DNA of 64,000 nucleotides, taken from NCBI GenBank assembly GCA_016786705.1, contig JAEUVV010000011.1, positions 212,622 to 276,621 of the forward strand. The letters run 5' to 3'. Below are positions 10,301-18,639 of this stretch, in pieces; positions within the stretch are counted from its first letter, which is position 1; every line of letters begins with the position of its first letter. The DNA is from Taibaiella sp. (GTDB lineage Bacteria; Bacteroidota; Bacteroidia; Chitinophagales; Chitinophagaceae). A program made the position numbers and the translations under genes. Under the pieces are notes generated by a model. The model saw only the letters and a list, made by a program, of their open reading frames with translations, was not told the origin of the DNA and ran no database searches.

Positions 10301-10826
10301 CCTTTCCAAATCCGGCCTGGCCGCCAATACCACTTACAATGACACCTTGAGCCTGCCTTTTGACTGTTATACCCTTACATTGGATGATAACGGCGCGGGT
10401 GGCGTAGGTGATGGCCTGCAATGGTGGGCCAGTCCTAACCAGGGCAGCGGCAACTTCGCTATTTTAAATGCGAACAGTGGCCAGGTACTCAAAAACTTCC
10501 AATCAGATTTTGGCGCGCAGATCTTCTATACGTTTACAGTCGGTTGGCCCCTTGAACTTCAGGATAAAGACCTGAGCAAATATGTACAGGTATATCCTAA
10601 CCCTAACAATGGTAATTTCACGGTAAGCGCATCAGGCTTTACCGGTACGGTACAGATGGAGCTGAGCAATGCTTTGGGCCAGACCGTACTGAAAGATGCT
10701 TTTGAATGCTACGGTAGCAAATCAGAACACAAAGTAGGGGTACAGGGGCTTGCTTCCGGCATATATATGCTACACTTACATAGCGGCGGAAGCCATGCGG
10801 TACAAAAGATCATCATTAATAAGTAA
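7302..10826 (+). CDS. Giant secreted PNGase F-like protein with LamG and type A sorting domain
   Basis: Predicted secreted protein of 1174 residues. Residues 1-27 form a signal peptide ending in TQAQ. Residues 30-90 resemble the N-terminal domain of peptide-N-glycosidase F-related proteins, including the CGEWDYIYF motif at 79-87. A LamG/concanavalin-like domain lies at about 300-455 (YEIWMNVDSF, FCFYMNGKLVYT, LSHLRIWDKKLSDNEI). The PNGase C-terminal-like segment follows at about 690-870. Residues 1095-1174 form a type A type IX sorting domain (VYPNPNNGNFTVSASG ... ASGIYMLHL). PNGase F cleaves N-glycans from asparagine; catalytic residues cannot be confirmed by eye, so deglycosylation is a hypothesis. 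A second copy of the start-site sequence lies 30 bases upstream with a six-codon mini-ORF. Confidence 0.85.
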   Translation: MRKFYLQIFAFILALSMLYPSLKTQAQDTTWVQTFTFDSLWTRRAKFFFPTANEQYRKILMYFNIKCYPTVSGDGNYACGEWDYIYFNNIYDHRGILDSTAREGRYFKLYNGSSPDSLRYSILPQYDLYKSWMYNTVPVYTATNNYTVGGSTTAQPHPFNLAAGKERAQFIWKAAELQAAGLTAGNITGLKLNFQGNNATLNNVQIRIKQVPYDSFDVAVMESDTLSKVYHYNRIITTSGLNNFQFNTPFNWNGTSSLLIDFSFDNSSTATNNQLLGENTSYPAGAYTTTGNYSLGTSQNQGGNVRFPASVNMFSGTAPRTYEIWMNVDSFIAPEGTLFTAGRRGKNGADFTMRTTSPNNNYRLNVWSSNNSQEPIFSGPNTKNTWKQMTVTYATDTFCFYMNGKLVYTKRRTGINTEPNNGEFLIGESREGGYNYLGKLSHLRIWDKKLSDNEIRQWVGKDITSSHPSFANLKADYRINSGFGSIITDASANGQASGNINNNLWWKKVKPQDFYYNVQKLNWRPQVVFERNTYTTTIDSALVTDTVYKAPTTVYIYGNPGSNQIIADNSPVNPGISTDTLNVWTNQYQYTYTNGIKTDSVLISLDSVIYNYDINWYSNTVKYEIGRSISPYGINLDLGSGRTRIYDVTDYYQLLQDSVDLEVGSTQELQDVRFAFIKGEPAAEVNHIAQPWTQNGHGSYTYGAIVNESVLAPKTIDLRSGTDQVKFRSYISGHGGAENAGPSFPNGCCEFMYNNHYYKSGGQTIKTFRIERTDCSVNPIFPQGGTWVYRREGWCPGDIIESHDMNVSQYINNGQINLDYQIAPAPAGNENTYNGNYRVGLQLIEYKTPGRNNDAEIYTVRKPSDDFVLSRMNPICVNPQVVLRNAGKNNLTSAVIKYKVAGGQEEIFSWSGDLKFLDTAIVDLPVNTASFWVGDNTNRFLAWISEANNTTDEYSGNDTGISKYNLPDVLPNQKVVFRFKTNSRPQENTLTVRNMAGNVILSKSGLAANTTYNDTLSLPFDCYTLTLDDNGAGGVGDGLQWWASPNQGSGNFAILNANSGQVLKNFQSDFGAQIFYTFTVGWPLELQDKDLSKYVQVYPNPNNGNFTVSASGFTGTVQMELSNALGQTVLKDAFECYGSKSEHKVGVQGLASGIYMLHLHSGGSHAVQKIIINK

Positions 10827-10850
10827 CATAAAACCTCCTGTATAATTATT

Positions 10851-10884
10851 AAAAGCCCTGCAGGTATTCTGCAGGGCTTTTTTT
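10851..10884. terminator. Bidirectional terminator between convergent genes
   Basis: Stem AAAAGCCCTGCAG / CTGCAGGGCTTTT (13 bp) with a 5-base loop, followed on the plus strand by a T run. The A run at its left gives a shorter U tract on the minus strand, so it may also end the 692-residue gene. Confidence 0.85.
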
Positions 10885-10916
10885 GTTCATACTATCACCT
10901 CCGTACTCAGTGCTAT

Positions 10917-12995
10917 TTACTTCAGGCATACTACTTCTGAAGCATATTTTGAGGAACCCGCTACAGCGCTGTCTATAATTGTTTTTTGCACCGCATAAAG
11001 GTTAATACTGCCGCAGGGACTCGCTGATCCTGCTGTATTAAACGCAAAGGCCCCGTTGATGACATTTGTTGTGCCGGAATAAACATTAGCGGCCAAAGAA
11101 CTGGTCAGGCTATAATTTAATAAATAGGTATCACTTACCGTAAAAGTGCCGGTTATGGTATCCCCTTTGGCATAGCCGCCACAGCCTCCTTTATTGGTTT
11201 TAAGCGCTACTACCGGCACTTCATTATCCATTTGTATGCGCTGCGTCACCACCGACATGTTTTCATGCTCAATACTTATTTCCAGCAGGTCGTTCGTACC
11301 GGGATTAAATCTCGCCAACACACTGCTGATGTTATTCAGATAAGATTGGTACACATAATACCCGTTCACATCCGGGTAGATAACCGGGTGCGTGATCTGG
11401 TTAGTACTTGTATCATAACCGATCAGGTGTAAAGGACTATTTAAATAATATTCAAGGGCTGTAATCATATTTTTGACCTTTACCCGGTACTTCATCCCTG
11501 CCAAAGGATGGGATAAGCCCTGCATAACTATGGTACCGCCGAAAGGACTATTATCATATACTGCAGCCTGGTTGAACTCAAGCTTGGCCCCTGGCTTTGT
11601 AAGCCCGCTTATCGGGTTAATGTTATCCACGGCTACCCCACCCAGGGTGATCATTACCGGGCTTTTGCCATCCCATTTTTTGCCCGGCGCGATTTGTATA
11701 TAGCTATCCAGGATGTTACCCCAATAAGGTATAATGGTATGGTCTTTAGTAGAAGGCGGCACGTTCCAGGAAAGTACGGCTCTTATCTTAAGTACCACAG
11801 GTTGGGTACATTGATTCCTTAGTCCGGAAAAGTCATAAGGTAAAACAACGGAATAACTCAGGCCTTCACCGGAACCGGTAACATCATGCACATTTACGAA
11901 GGAGGTACCGATATATTTCCAGGCACAGTCCTCTTCAGTCTGTATCCAGAAACCAACATATTCTTTGCTTCCCCTGCTGCAGAGATTGCCGGAATAGCCG
12001 TTAGACTTTTTAACCTTAAGAGTGGCTACCAAAGCCTCTCTATGATAATCCAGGCCTACACAATGTAGCTCTTCATAACTGGTATTACCTTTCAGGGACA
12101 GGAATTTCTTCAGGCTTTCGGCCCAGTTCAGCTTTGCCGCGGCGAATATTTGCTGGCTTTGCAGGTTTAATTGCTCATTAGCCGCATACACTGTTTCATG
12201 CAGGATTTTTGCGCCCAGGCGTTCGGGCTCTATTTTTATTTTTTCAGCTTCATAGAGTTGTACCAGCTCCGCCAATTCAATTTTAGGCGCTACGACGGCC
12301 TCTTTAAGTGCTTTTAATTTTGAGCCGGAGCCCGGTAATACACCGGCAAGCGCATTTATACTGATCGCAGGATTTTCAAGCGCACTCGTTAAAATAGTAC
12401 CTATTTTTTCAATCGGGAAAGTCGGCGATAAAAAGATAAGCGGGGCTATCTGTATCTGCGTTTCTTTCGCATCGCCCCAGGCGACAGCCTGGAACGGCCG
12501 GTCAGGCAATAAAGGGATATTCCAGGACAATACCACCCTTAGTTTTGGCAAATTAGGCCGGGAACATACCAGGTTTTTAGGGTCGATCTTCAATCGTACT
12601 ACATAAGAGAGCGGTTTTTCAAGATTACCGGAGCAGTCTTTTGTATCCGGGATATCATGAACATTGACCGCCGCCATACCCATATCCTGCCAGGATGCTC
12701 CATCCTGGTAATCAATAAAGAAACGGACATATTCCATACTACCTTTACCGCAAAGGCCACCGCCGTAGCCACTGTTCCTGTGTATTTGAATAGTAGCGGT
12801 CAGTTCTTCCATTTTAGGATGATACCCGATACAACTTAAACCTTCAAATGCGGTATTATATTTTAAGGGGAAAACCGCTTTAAGTTTACTCTTCTCAAAG
12901 GTCCCAAAGTAGTTCTCATTCGCTGCCAATAACCTGGGCGCATTACTCCGTTGTTCCAAATGAACTTTTAGTTCTTTGTCTGTAAGTTTCAACAT
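10917..12995 (-). CDS. Unknown 692-residue protein with two copies of a beta-rich domain
   Basis: I do not recognise a named family. The protein has no signal peptide or membrane segment. It contains two clearly related domains at about 28-188 and 280-440. Each has the same string of landmarks: a C-x-G-(Y/L)-x-(Y/H) segment, an SGY-G/S-G-x-LC-x-(K/R)GS-x-EYV block, an aromatic W-x-x-(M/I)G segment, VNVHD, and (V/A)VLSWN(I/V)P followed by WG and IQIAP. A helical linker of about 85 residues separates the copies. The C-terminal 200 residues look like Ig-like beta sandwiches with a Gly/Cys segment (KGGCGGYAKGD). Cytoplasmic location or non-classical export cannot be told apart. It is convergent with the PNGase-like gene and has its own -7 element. 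Confidence 0.8.
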   Translation of the reverse strand: MLKLTDKELKVHLEQRSNAPRLLAANENYFGTFEKSKLKAVFPLKYNTAFEGLSCIGYHPKMEELTATIQIHRNSGYGGGLCGKGSMEYVRFFIDYQDGASWQDMGMAAVNVHDIPDTKDCSGNLEKPLSYVVRLKIDPKNLVCSRPNLPKLRVVLSWNIPLLPDRPFQAVAWGDAKETQIQIAPLIFLSPTFPIEKIGTILTSALENPAISINALAGVLPGSGSKLKALKEAVVAPKIELAELVQLYEAEKIKIEPERLGAKILHETVYAANEQLNLQSQQIFAAAKLNWAESLKKFLSLKGNTSYEELHCVGLDYHREALVATLKVKKSNGYSGNLCSRGSKEYVGFWIQTEEDCAWKYIGTSFVNVHDVTGSGEGLSYSVVLPYDFSGLRNQCTQPVVLKIRAVLSWNVPPSTKDHTIIPYWGNILDSYIQIAPGKKWDGKSPVMITLGGVAVDNINPISGLTKPGAKLEFNQAAVYDNSPFGGTIVMQGLSHPLAGMKYRVKVKNMITALEYYLNSPLHLIGYDTSTNQITHPVIYPDVNGYYVYQSYLNNISSVLARFNPGTNDLLEISIEHENMSVVTQRIQMDNEVPVVALKTNKGGCGGYAKGDTITGTFTVSDTYLLNYSLTSSLAANVYSGTTNVINGAFAFNTAGSASPCGSINLYAVQKTIIDSAVAGSSKYASEVVCLK

Positions 12996-13081
12996 ATTTT
13001 TAAATTTATTATATTAACCTACTCTTTTCTATTCAGGATTTTCGGCTTGCTCCCGGAATATTTATTGGTAAATATTTTATA

Positions 13082-13089
13082 CAAAATTA
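13082..13089 (-). promoter_or_regulatory. -7 promoter element (TAATTTTG) for the duplicated-domain gene
   Basis: Exact TAnnTTTG on the minus strand, 87 bases upstream of the ATG at 12995. Confidence 0.45.
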
Positions 13090-13207
13090 TTTTGCGGCCA
13101 GGGCGCCGGCAAGAGGGGAAACCCTTAAAATCGATGGGGAAAAATCTGTATCTTGTGCGGTAAATATCCCCCGGGGAATAGCCTCATTAACCTTGACACA
13201 TCAAAAC

Positions 13208-14203
13208 ATGAATAAGCTTTTAAACGCATTAATCATCAGCAGTAGCCTGAGCAGTATTTGCCTGGGAAGTATCCGGGCCAATGCCCAGATCCAGGTCGGA
13301 TCAGCGACCCTTAGTAAAGGCCCCGGGAAAATAAGCGCTGAAGAAATGGACAAATTCAGGCAATCTACGACCTACTTTATTTTACAGGAAAAGGATTATG
13401 AACAGCAGGCCGCATTTGAGCAGGCTATCGCCAAAGTGTGGACCATAACACCCTTTAAAATTATCCGGCCGGAGGAAATGAATACGCTGAATAAAACCAA
13501 ATCCAGCTTTTTCTTTTTTGGTGGTTTTGTGACCATACGCCGGGGACAGAGTACTCTCACCCATCATCCGCATCTTTCTTATGACCTGTTTATGCTTTCC
13601 ACGAATAAAAAGGGAAAGACAGAGCAAAACTTATTGGGTAAAATAATGTTGCACCTGGATAGTAAATCAATGACTTCTGTCCTCCGGTATGCTGCATTAA
13701 ATAACAAAAGCTTCAGCGAAAAAGTGACCCCCTATTTGTACCGGGAAGCTACCATGCCTAACTGGACCCCACAGATGCTCTGCGGCTATTTAAAAGTAAT
13801 TAACGACGGACTGACAAGCGGTACCCTGAGGTCAATGTTTGAGGAGTATACTGACCAGGAAGGGATTAAGGCGCTACGCAACCAGACCCTGTATATCCCG
13901 GACTATGTAAACACTAAGTACAACATGTTCACCGGGGCTGAAAAAGAAACGGAAAGTGACGAAGTGGAGGATAATACTTCCTATACCTTTGACAACAAAT
14001 ACCTGGAGGCAAAGGAAATAGAACCTGCCGCCGCCGCACAAAACAAGGCTTATGCCTACCTGTCTTATATCAAAAGCAGTACCGATAAATTTGTAAGTGT
14101 ATTTGACGGGCAGACCGGTAAACTTTTATATACGGCTTATACACCGGTCTCTTATAATTTCAAGTCAAAAGACCTGAAAAGAATTGCTGCTAAAGTAAAA
14201 TAA
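13208..14203 (+). CDS. Exported protein of unknown function
   Basis: Predicted periplasmic or surface protein of 331 residues. An upstream in-frame TTG at 13193 would add five residues, but the ATG at 13208 (MNKLLNALIISSSLSSICLG...) gives a proper signal peptide ending near RANAQ. The mature part is mixed alpha/beta with no catalytic motif I recognise. It has an FFFFGGF segment near 110 of the mature region and repeated stretches typical of DUF-type Bacteroidota exported proteins (YDLFMLSTNKKGK, LYIPDYVNTKYN). The C-terminal 45 residues (KAYAYLSYIKSSTDKFVSVF) could form a small beta domain. It is followed 24 bases later by the SDR gene, suggesting co-transcription. Confidence 0.75.
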   Translation: MNKLLNALIISSSLSSICLGSIRANAQIQVGSATLSKGPGKISAEEMDKFRQSTTYFILQEKDYEQQAAFEQAIAKVWTITPFKIIRPEEMNTLNKTKSSFFFFGGFVTIRRGQSTLTHHPHLSYDLFMLSTNKKGKTEQNLLGKIMLHLDSKSMTSVLRYAALNNKSFSEKVTPYLYREATMPNWTPQMLCGYLKVINDGLTSGTLRSMFEEYTDQEGIKALRNQTLYIPDYVNTKYNMFTGAEKETESDEVEDNTSYTFDNKYLEAKEIEPAAAAQNKAYAYLSYIKSSTDKFVSVFDGQTGKLLYTAYTPVSYNFKSKDLKRIAAKVK

Positions 14204-14227
14204 GCCATCTCTCTAAATTTAAATTTA

Positions 14228-14935
14228 ATGAACAGGAAAACGGCCATTATCACCGGGGCAACCAAAGGAATAGGCAGAGCTATTGCCCTTAAATTTTTAC
14301 AGGAAGGCTATAACATAGGCATTTGCTCCAGGAATCAGGAGGAGCTGGATCAATTTCGCGCAGCTGCTACAACTGAATTTCCACAACAAAGAGTCATCGC
14401 TTTACAGGCCGACCTGCAATTACCTGCCGGGGCTGAAGCCTTTGGCAACAGCATGCTGCGTGCATTTGAACATATTGATGTACTGGTAAATAATGCCGGT
14501 GTCTTTTTACCGGGTACGGTATTGGAGGAAACATTTAGCCAGCTGGAACAGCAAATTAATACTAATCTTTACAGCGCTTATATCCTGAGCCAGATGATCG
14601 GAAAAAAAATGGCAGAGCAGACTTCAGGCCACATTATTAACATATGCTCTCTTGCCAGCCTGCAGGCCTATGCGGGCGGTAGCAGTTACAGTATCAGCAA
14701 ATACGCGATGCTGGGCATGTCTGACAATTTCAGGGCCGCATTGAAACCCTACAAAGTAAAGGTGACCGCAGTATGCCCGGGGCCTACAATGAGTGCCAGC
14801 TGGGAAGGCTCCGGTGTGCCGGAAGAAAAATTGATGCCGGCAGAAGATATAGCTACTATGGTTTTCAGCTGTGCGGAAACCGGTTTTAATACCTGTGTGG
14901 AGCGGCTTGTTATTAACCCTTTAGCGGATCTCTAA
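14228..14935 (+). CDS. Short-chain dehydrogenase/reductase (FabG-like)
   Basis: Cytosolic NAD(P)-dependent oxidoreductase of 235 residues, a standard length for classical SDRs. The cofactor motif TGATKGIG is at 9-16 and the structural NNAG at 88-91. The catalytic set is present: N113, S141, Y154 and K158. An Arg after the second strand (CSRNQEEL) favours NADP(H). The PG motif follows strand six (CPGPTMSASW). Substrate is unknown: it may be a 3-oxoacyl-carrier reductase or another carbonyl reductase. It sits 24 bases after the exported-protein gene and is followed by a shared terminator. Confidence 0.92.
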   Translation: MNRKTAIITGATKGIGRAIALKFLQEGYNIGICSRNQEELDQFRAAATTEFPQQRVIALQADLQLPAGAEAFGNSMLRAFEHIDVLVNNAGVFLPGTVLEETFSQLEQQINTNLYSAYILSQMIGKKMAEQTSGHIINICSLASLQAYAGGSSYSISKYAMLGMSDNFRAALKPYKVKVTAVCPGPTMSASWEGSGVPEEKLMPAEDIATMVFSCAETGFNTCVERLVINPLADL

Positions 14936-14985
14936 TTCAATATATAAATACAAGTTTTTTACTTGCTCATCTAATAAAGCATAAA

Positions 14986-15012
14986 AAAAGACCACCGGAA
15001 TGGTGGTCTTTT
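14986..15012. terminator. Bidirectional terminator between the SDR gene and gldJ
   Basis: AAAAGACCACC / GGTGGTCTTTT, an 11-bp stem with a 5-base loop, with A and T runs on the two sides. It serves convergent transcription from both flanking genes. Confidence 0.85.
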
Positions 15013-15033
15013 CTATTGTATCTTAAACAAGTA

Positions 15034-16548
15034 TTATCTACGTTGTTTGCTTGCTTTAAATTGGTTACCAGCTTGTGTATCCAGGATGGTACTACCCAGG
15101 CGATCCATAACACAACGGAAACCTGTAGTAGAGCTTGGTTGATTAGCTTGTTGGAAACGACGTGTACCAGGGCTTAACCAGTAAGCGTTATCATCCCAGG
15201 AACCGCCTTTGATTACACGACTTTCGTTATTTACTAAGCTTTGCTTGCCATAATCAAAACGATACTTACCACCTTCTTCCAGGTAATCTCTGTTATCGGA
15301 TTTTTTATAATCTCTGGCATATTTACCTGCTAAGTCAGTAGAGTCGATATCCACCCAGATCTCATGACCTAAGCTATCTTTCTCTGCAACAGTAAAGTCA
15401 TCTTCAAGCACTCTTTTCTTGAACTCCGGACCACCAACGATCGGGTTGTGTGCATTGAAATCTTGTGTAGCGGTAGGACGGTAAGTATCCAAGCACCATT
15501 CATTTACATTACCGGCCATGTTATATAAACCATAAGCATTCGGTAAATAAGTGTGTACCGGAGCCGGGCCGTCGGCATTGTCATTCAAACCACCGGCTAC
15601 ACCCATCATGTCACCAGATTTACGTTTGAAGTTAGCCAGGATCTCTCCTTTCTGAGCATTTTTTTGTTGTGACCTTACAGAACGGATATCGCCCCAGGTA
15701 TAAGCCTGGCGTTTAGTAACCGCCTCTTCTCCACGGCTGCGTTTAGTGCGTGGGTTCGGGTTGTTACCGATGGTTCCGATAGCTGCGTATTCCCATTCTG
15801 CTTCTGTAGGCAGGCGATAATTCGGCAACAGCATACCATCTGCATAGTTAGTCTGACGGGTTTTAGAACCGTTTGGATCTAAATCTCTCATTGGTTTGCC
15901 GGCAGTACCCAGGTATTGTCCGTTAATATAAGTTTGTGTAGTGAACACATCTTCATTAACCTGGTTAGGATTTTTCTTTAAAAGGCCGCGTTTGATCAGG
16001 ATCATTTCATTCACCCGGTCAGAGCGCCAGTGCGCGTAGTCATTAGCCTGTTGCCAGCTTACCCCTACTACAGGATACTGATCGTATGAAGCATGATTAA
16101 AATAGTATTTAACATACGGCTCATTGTAAGACAGAGCGGAACGCCAAACAGTTTCATCAGGTTTAGCAGCGTCTACCACGTTAGGGTAATCCGCACCATA
16201 AGCCCTGTTTAACCAATATATAAATTCACGGTAGTGAACATTCGCGATTTCAGTCTCATCCATATAGAAAGATGACACAGTAACACGACGAGGCGTATTG
16301 TTATTTTGGTAATATAAATCCTCATCGGTCTGGCCCATCACAAAAGTACCACCTTCGACAAAAACCAACCCAGGACCCGTTTGCATGCCCTTATAGTTTT
16401 GCGCTGCTGTAAAACCTCCAAGCCTGGAATCATTATAATTCCAACCTGTTTTACTTGAAGTACCTCTTCCTTTATTAGAAGAACATGATGTCAATACTGT
16501 AGCGAAACCTACACCTAGCAAACTAAAACCTAATAGTGCTCTTTTCAT
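15034..16548 (-). CDS. gldJ: Gliding motility / type IX secretion lipoprotein GldJ-like
   Basis: Outer-membrane-associated lipoprotein of the gliding motility and type IX secretion machinery, 504 residues. The signal peptide ends in LTSC, with Cys22 as the likely lipidated residue. The N-terminal pattern (SKTGWNYNDSRLGGF, then GPGLVFVEGGTFVMG, FYMDETEIANVHYREF, YPVVGVSWQQA) matches GldJ as I remember it better than GldK. The body is an FGE-sulfatase/SUMF1-like fold (YRLPTEAEWEYAA, NVNEW, VIKGGSWDDNAYWL, GFRCV). In gliding Bacteroidota GldJ is needed to stabilise other Gld proteins; that role is inferred by family. It stands alone: gldK-L-M-N are not here. The Cys residues used by true formylglycine-generating enzymes are not evident, so a structural rather than enzymatic role is likely. 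Confidence 0.85.
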   Translation of the reverse strand: MKRALLGFSLLGVGFATVLTSCSSNKGRGTSSKTGWNYNDSRLGGFTAAQNYKGMQTGPGLVFVEGGTFVMGQTDEDLYYQNNNTPRRVTVSSFYMDETEIANVHYREFIYWLNRAYGADYPNVVDAAKPDETVWRSALSYNEPYVKYYFNHASYDQYPVVGVSWQQANDYAHWRSDRVNEMILIKRGLLKKNPNQVNEDVFTTQTYINGQYLGTAGKPMRDLDPNGSKTRQTNYADGMLLPNYRLPTEAEWEYAAIGTIGNNPNPRTKRSRGEEAVTKRQAYTWGDIRSVRSQQKNAQKGEILANFKRKSGDMMGVAGGLNDNADGPAPVHTYLPNAYGLYNMAGNVNEWCLDTYRPTATQDFNAHNPIVGGPEFKKRVLEDDFTVAEKDSLGHEIWVDIDSTDLAGKYARDYKKSDNRDYLEEGGKYRFDYGKQSLVNNESRVIKGGSWDDNAYWLSPGTRRFQQANQPSSTTGFRCVMDRLGSTILDTQAGNQFKASKQRR

Positions 16549-16865
16549 CTGTTATTAATGTTGTTTATTTTTTTTGTTTCGAAATAAAAAAATCGAAAAG
16601 CGATACAATAATAGAACAATCTTTTTAGAAATGCAAAGTGTTTGCTAATTTTTTCTAAAAAAAATTGAAAACATGCTTTTCTCCAACTTTCATATCGGAG
16701 CTATTATTTATACCTACTAATTCGCTATAAAATAAAAACAGCTAAAAGTATCTGATGTACAAACATTTAAGCCGGTTTATCGATTTAATTAATCCGTAGT
16801 AATGGGTTTAAATGGTGGATAAAGATATAACTTTCCCTGTATAATTCATAGTGATTTGTTAAAAG
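16549..16865. other. AT-rich intergenic region upstream of gldJ
   Basis: About 317 bases with no gene I can support. It must contain the gldJ promoter, read on the minus strand, but I found no exact TAnnTTTG. The first 130 bases are very A/T-rich with several A and T runs. Confidence 0.6.
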
Positions 16866-16895
16866 AAATGGGACAAATTTTAGTTTGTCCCATTT
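16866..16895 (-). terminator. Terminator after the DUF6600-like gene
   Basis: Perfect 12-bp stem AAATGGGACAAA / TTTGTCCCATTT with a 6-base loop, followed on the minus strand by CTTTTAAC. It lies 27 bases after the stop at 16923. Confidence 0.75.
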
Positions 16896-16922
16896 TCATT
16901 TATCCTATTTCACACGCTTCAA

Positions 16923-18449
16923 TTATCTTCTTCCGCCACCCATCGGGCGTCCGCCGCCATCATTTGATCTTGCCGGGGCACTTCCTCTGTTTTCCATTCT
17001 AGGTGCCGGAGCACTGGAACGCTGTACAGCCGGAGCTGAAGACCGGGGTGCGGCCATTTCTCTTCTAGGGGCCTCCATATTTTGCCTGTTGCTATTTGGC
17101 GGCGGGCTCATCGTCCTGGAAGGAGTTGGCGCCATATTTCTTGAAGGTGCCGGAGCCATATTCTGTCTTCTTTCAGGCGCAGGGCTCATTTGTCTTGCCG
17201 GAGGAGCCGGAGCTACATTTCTTTGAGGCATAGCCGGGGCCATATTTTGTCTCCGCTCCATATCCCGTGCAGGACTTGTTGTCCTTGACGGAGGTGCAGG
17301 GGCTACTGACCTTGAAGGGCTACTAACCCGGTCCGGCGCTGCATTCATCTGCCTGTTCTCCTGACGGGGTGCCATATTTCTTTGTTGATTTACCGCTTCG
17401 CGGGATCCGCTCCTATTTATATTACTACCCGGTCTTAAGCTTTCGTTGCTCCTGGTTCCGCGACTATTATTCAACTGCTGATCCCTGCTGTTTCTTACCG
17501 CACCGGTTCCATTATTCCTGTTTCTGCTGCTTACATCAATAGATCTTACGTTTCTTACATCGACATTACGAGTGCTACGGGATATCTGTGCCACATCAGG
17601 GCGATAAATACTGATATTATTACCTCTTACACTGGCCGCACCTCTTGTACCGCGATCAGAAAGGTTGTACACTCTAACCGGGCGGCGGGCAGAGCCTTCC
17701 ACATCTCCCCTGCTTGGCCCAAGCACATAGTTACGGCCGCCTTGCCTGTTGTAGTTGTTAATTACCGTAGTGCGGTTGTATACATTGTATATGTTAACAT
17801 TTCTCATATACGTATTATATCCACCGGTGTGGTAAATATTGCCTGCCGGTACGAAGGTCCAGCAATTGAAGCCGGGATTATAACCAAAGGACATGCTAAT
17901 ACTCATTCCGGGGCCTAAAGGCGCCCATCCGTAGTAGCCGCCACCCTGGCGCCAGGATACCCATGCCGGTCCCCAGGTCCTGCCGGGTAACCATATCCAG
18001 CCATACATCTGGTCAAAAGTCCAGCGACCATAGTGAAAGGCAGCCCAGCCCCAGCTATAGCTACTCATCCAGGTGTTACCGTATTGGGTCATTGCCCAAT
18101 AACCGTTAGTCTGGTAAGGCACGAAGCCGGCGCCAACTCTCGGTACCCAAACCATTCCGTACCTCGGGTCCCGGAACCATTGGCCGTGGGGAGCCAGATC
18201 ATTATAGAAGGCTGTATAGTCATTACTGTTATAATTGTAGTCGTACCCGCCATCATCATAGCCATAACCGTTATCATAACCATTATTATATCCCTGGTTA
18301 TTATACCCTTGATCACCATATCCCTGGTTGGAATATCCGTCGTCATAATACTGGGCCTGTGCTTTCTGGGTACCGAAACCTGCCAACGTCACTATTGTAA
18401 CACCTGTGGCCATTGCCAAACTTCTGAATATGTTGCTTAGGTTTCTCAT
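16923..18449 (-). CDS. Exported DUF6600-like protein with Trp/Tyr repeats and a disordered tail
   Basis: Predicted exported protein of 508 residues. The signal peptide covers about 1-32. Residues 33-75 are a Tyr/Asn/Gly/Asp-rich repeat of the type NQGYNNQGY. Residues 80-190 carry the spaced Trp motifs I associate with DUF6600: HGQWFRDPRYGMVWVP, GYWAMTQYGNTW, FHYGRWTFDQMYGWIWLPG, PAWVSWRQ, GYYGWAPLGPG. The rest, about 310 residues, is low-complexity Arg/Pro/Asn/Met/Ser with repeated APxPxRxxxP units. Function is unknown; adhesion or matrix roles are guesses. It resembles the 368-residue protein at 4399-5505 in its overall layout. Confidence 0.8.
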   Translation of the reverse strand: MRNLSNIFRSLAMATGVTIVTLAGFGTQKAQAQYYDDGYSNQGYGDQGYNNQGYNNGYDNGYGYDDGGYDYNYNSNDYTAFYNDLAPHGQWFRDPRYGMVWVPRVGAGFVPYQTNGYWAMTQYGNTWMSSYSWGWAAFHYGRWTFDQMYGWIWLPGRTWGPAWVSWRQGGGYYGWAPLGPGMSISMSFGYNPGFNCWTFVPAGNIYHTGGYNTYMRNVNIYNVYNRTTVINNYNRQGGRNYVLGPSRGDVEGSARRPVRVYNLSDRGTRGAASVRGNNISIYRPDVAQISRSTRNVDVRNVRSIDVSSRNRNNGTGAVRNSRDQQLNNSRGTRSNESLRPGSNINRSGSREAVNQQRNMAPRQENRQMNAAPDRVSSPSRSVAPAPPSRTTSPARDMERRQNMAPAMPQRNVAPAPPARQMSPAPERRQNMAPAPSRNMAPTPSRTMSPPPNSNRQNMEAPRREMAAPRSSAPAVQRSSAPAPRMENRGSAPARSNDGGGRPMGGGRR

Positions 18450-18594
18450 TTTTATAAATTTAAAAGGTCTTTTAATTTTTTCTTTTATACATAGACGTAA
18501 GCCGGTAAAAAAGGTTTAATAGTATAAAGTTTGTCTATACTTATTAACGAGTAATTAAGAAAAAGATATGTTTATTAAGTCTTAAAAAATAAAA

Positions 18595-18619
18595 AAGCGG
18601 AGTGTGACACACTCCGCTT
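18595..18619 (-). terminator. Terminator of the division/cell-wall cluster
   Basis: AAGCGGAGTGT / ACACTCCGCTT, 11 bp, 3-base loop, followed on the minus strand by TTTTTTATTTTTTAAG. It sits 20 bases after the ftsZ stop and probably ends the long mraZ-ftsZ transcript. Confidence 0.9.
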
Positions 18620-18639
18620 ATAAAAATTTAAGTATTATA

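Noticed and set aside
13193..13207. Upstream TTG start for the exported protein at 13208
   Set aside because: It adds five residues before a clear signal peptide that begins at the ATG at 13208.
18200..18350. Short repeats that look CRISPR-like
   Set aside because: They encode the NQGYNNQGY repeat of an exported protein and have no constant-length spacers.
18033..18440. Long plus-strand ORF opposite the DUF6600-like gene
   Set aside because: Composition mirrors the low-complexity coding strand and no domain is seen.
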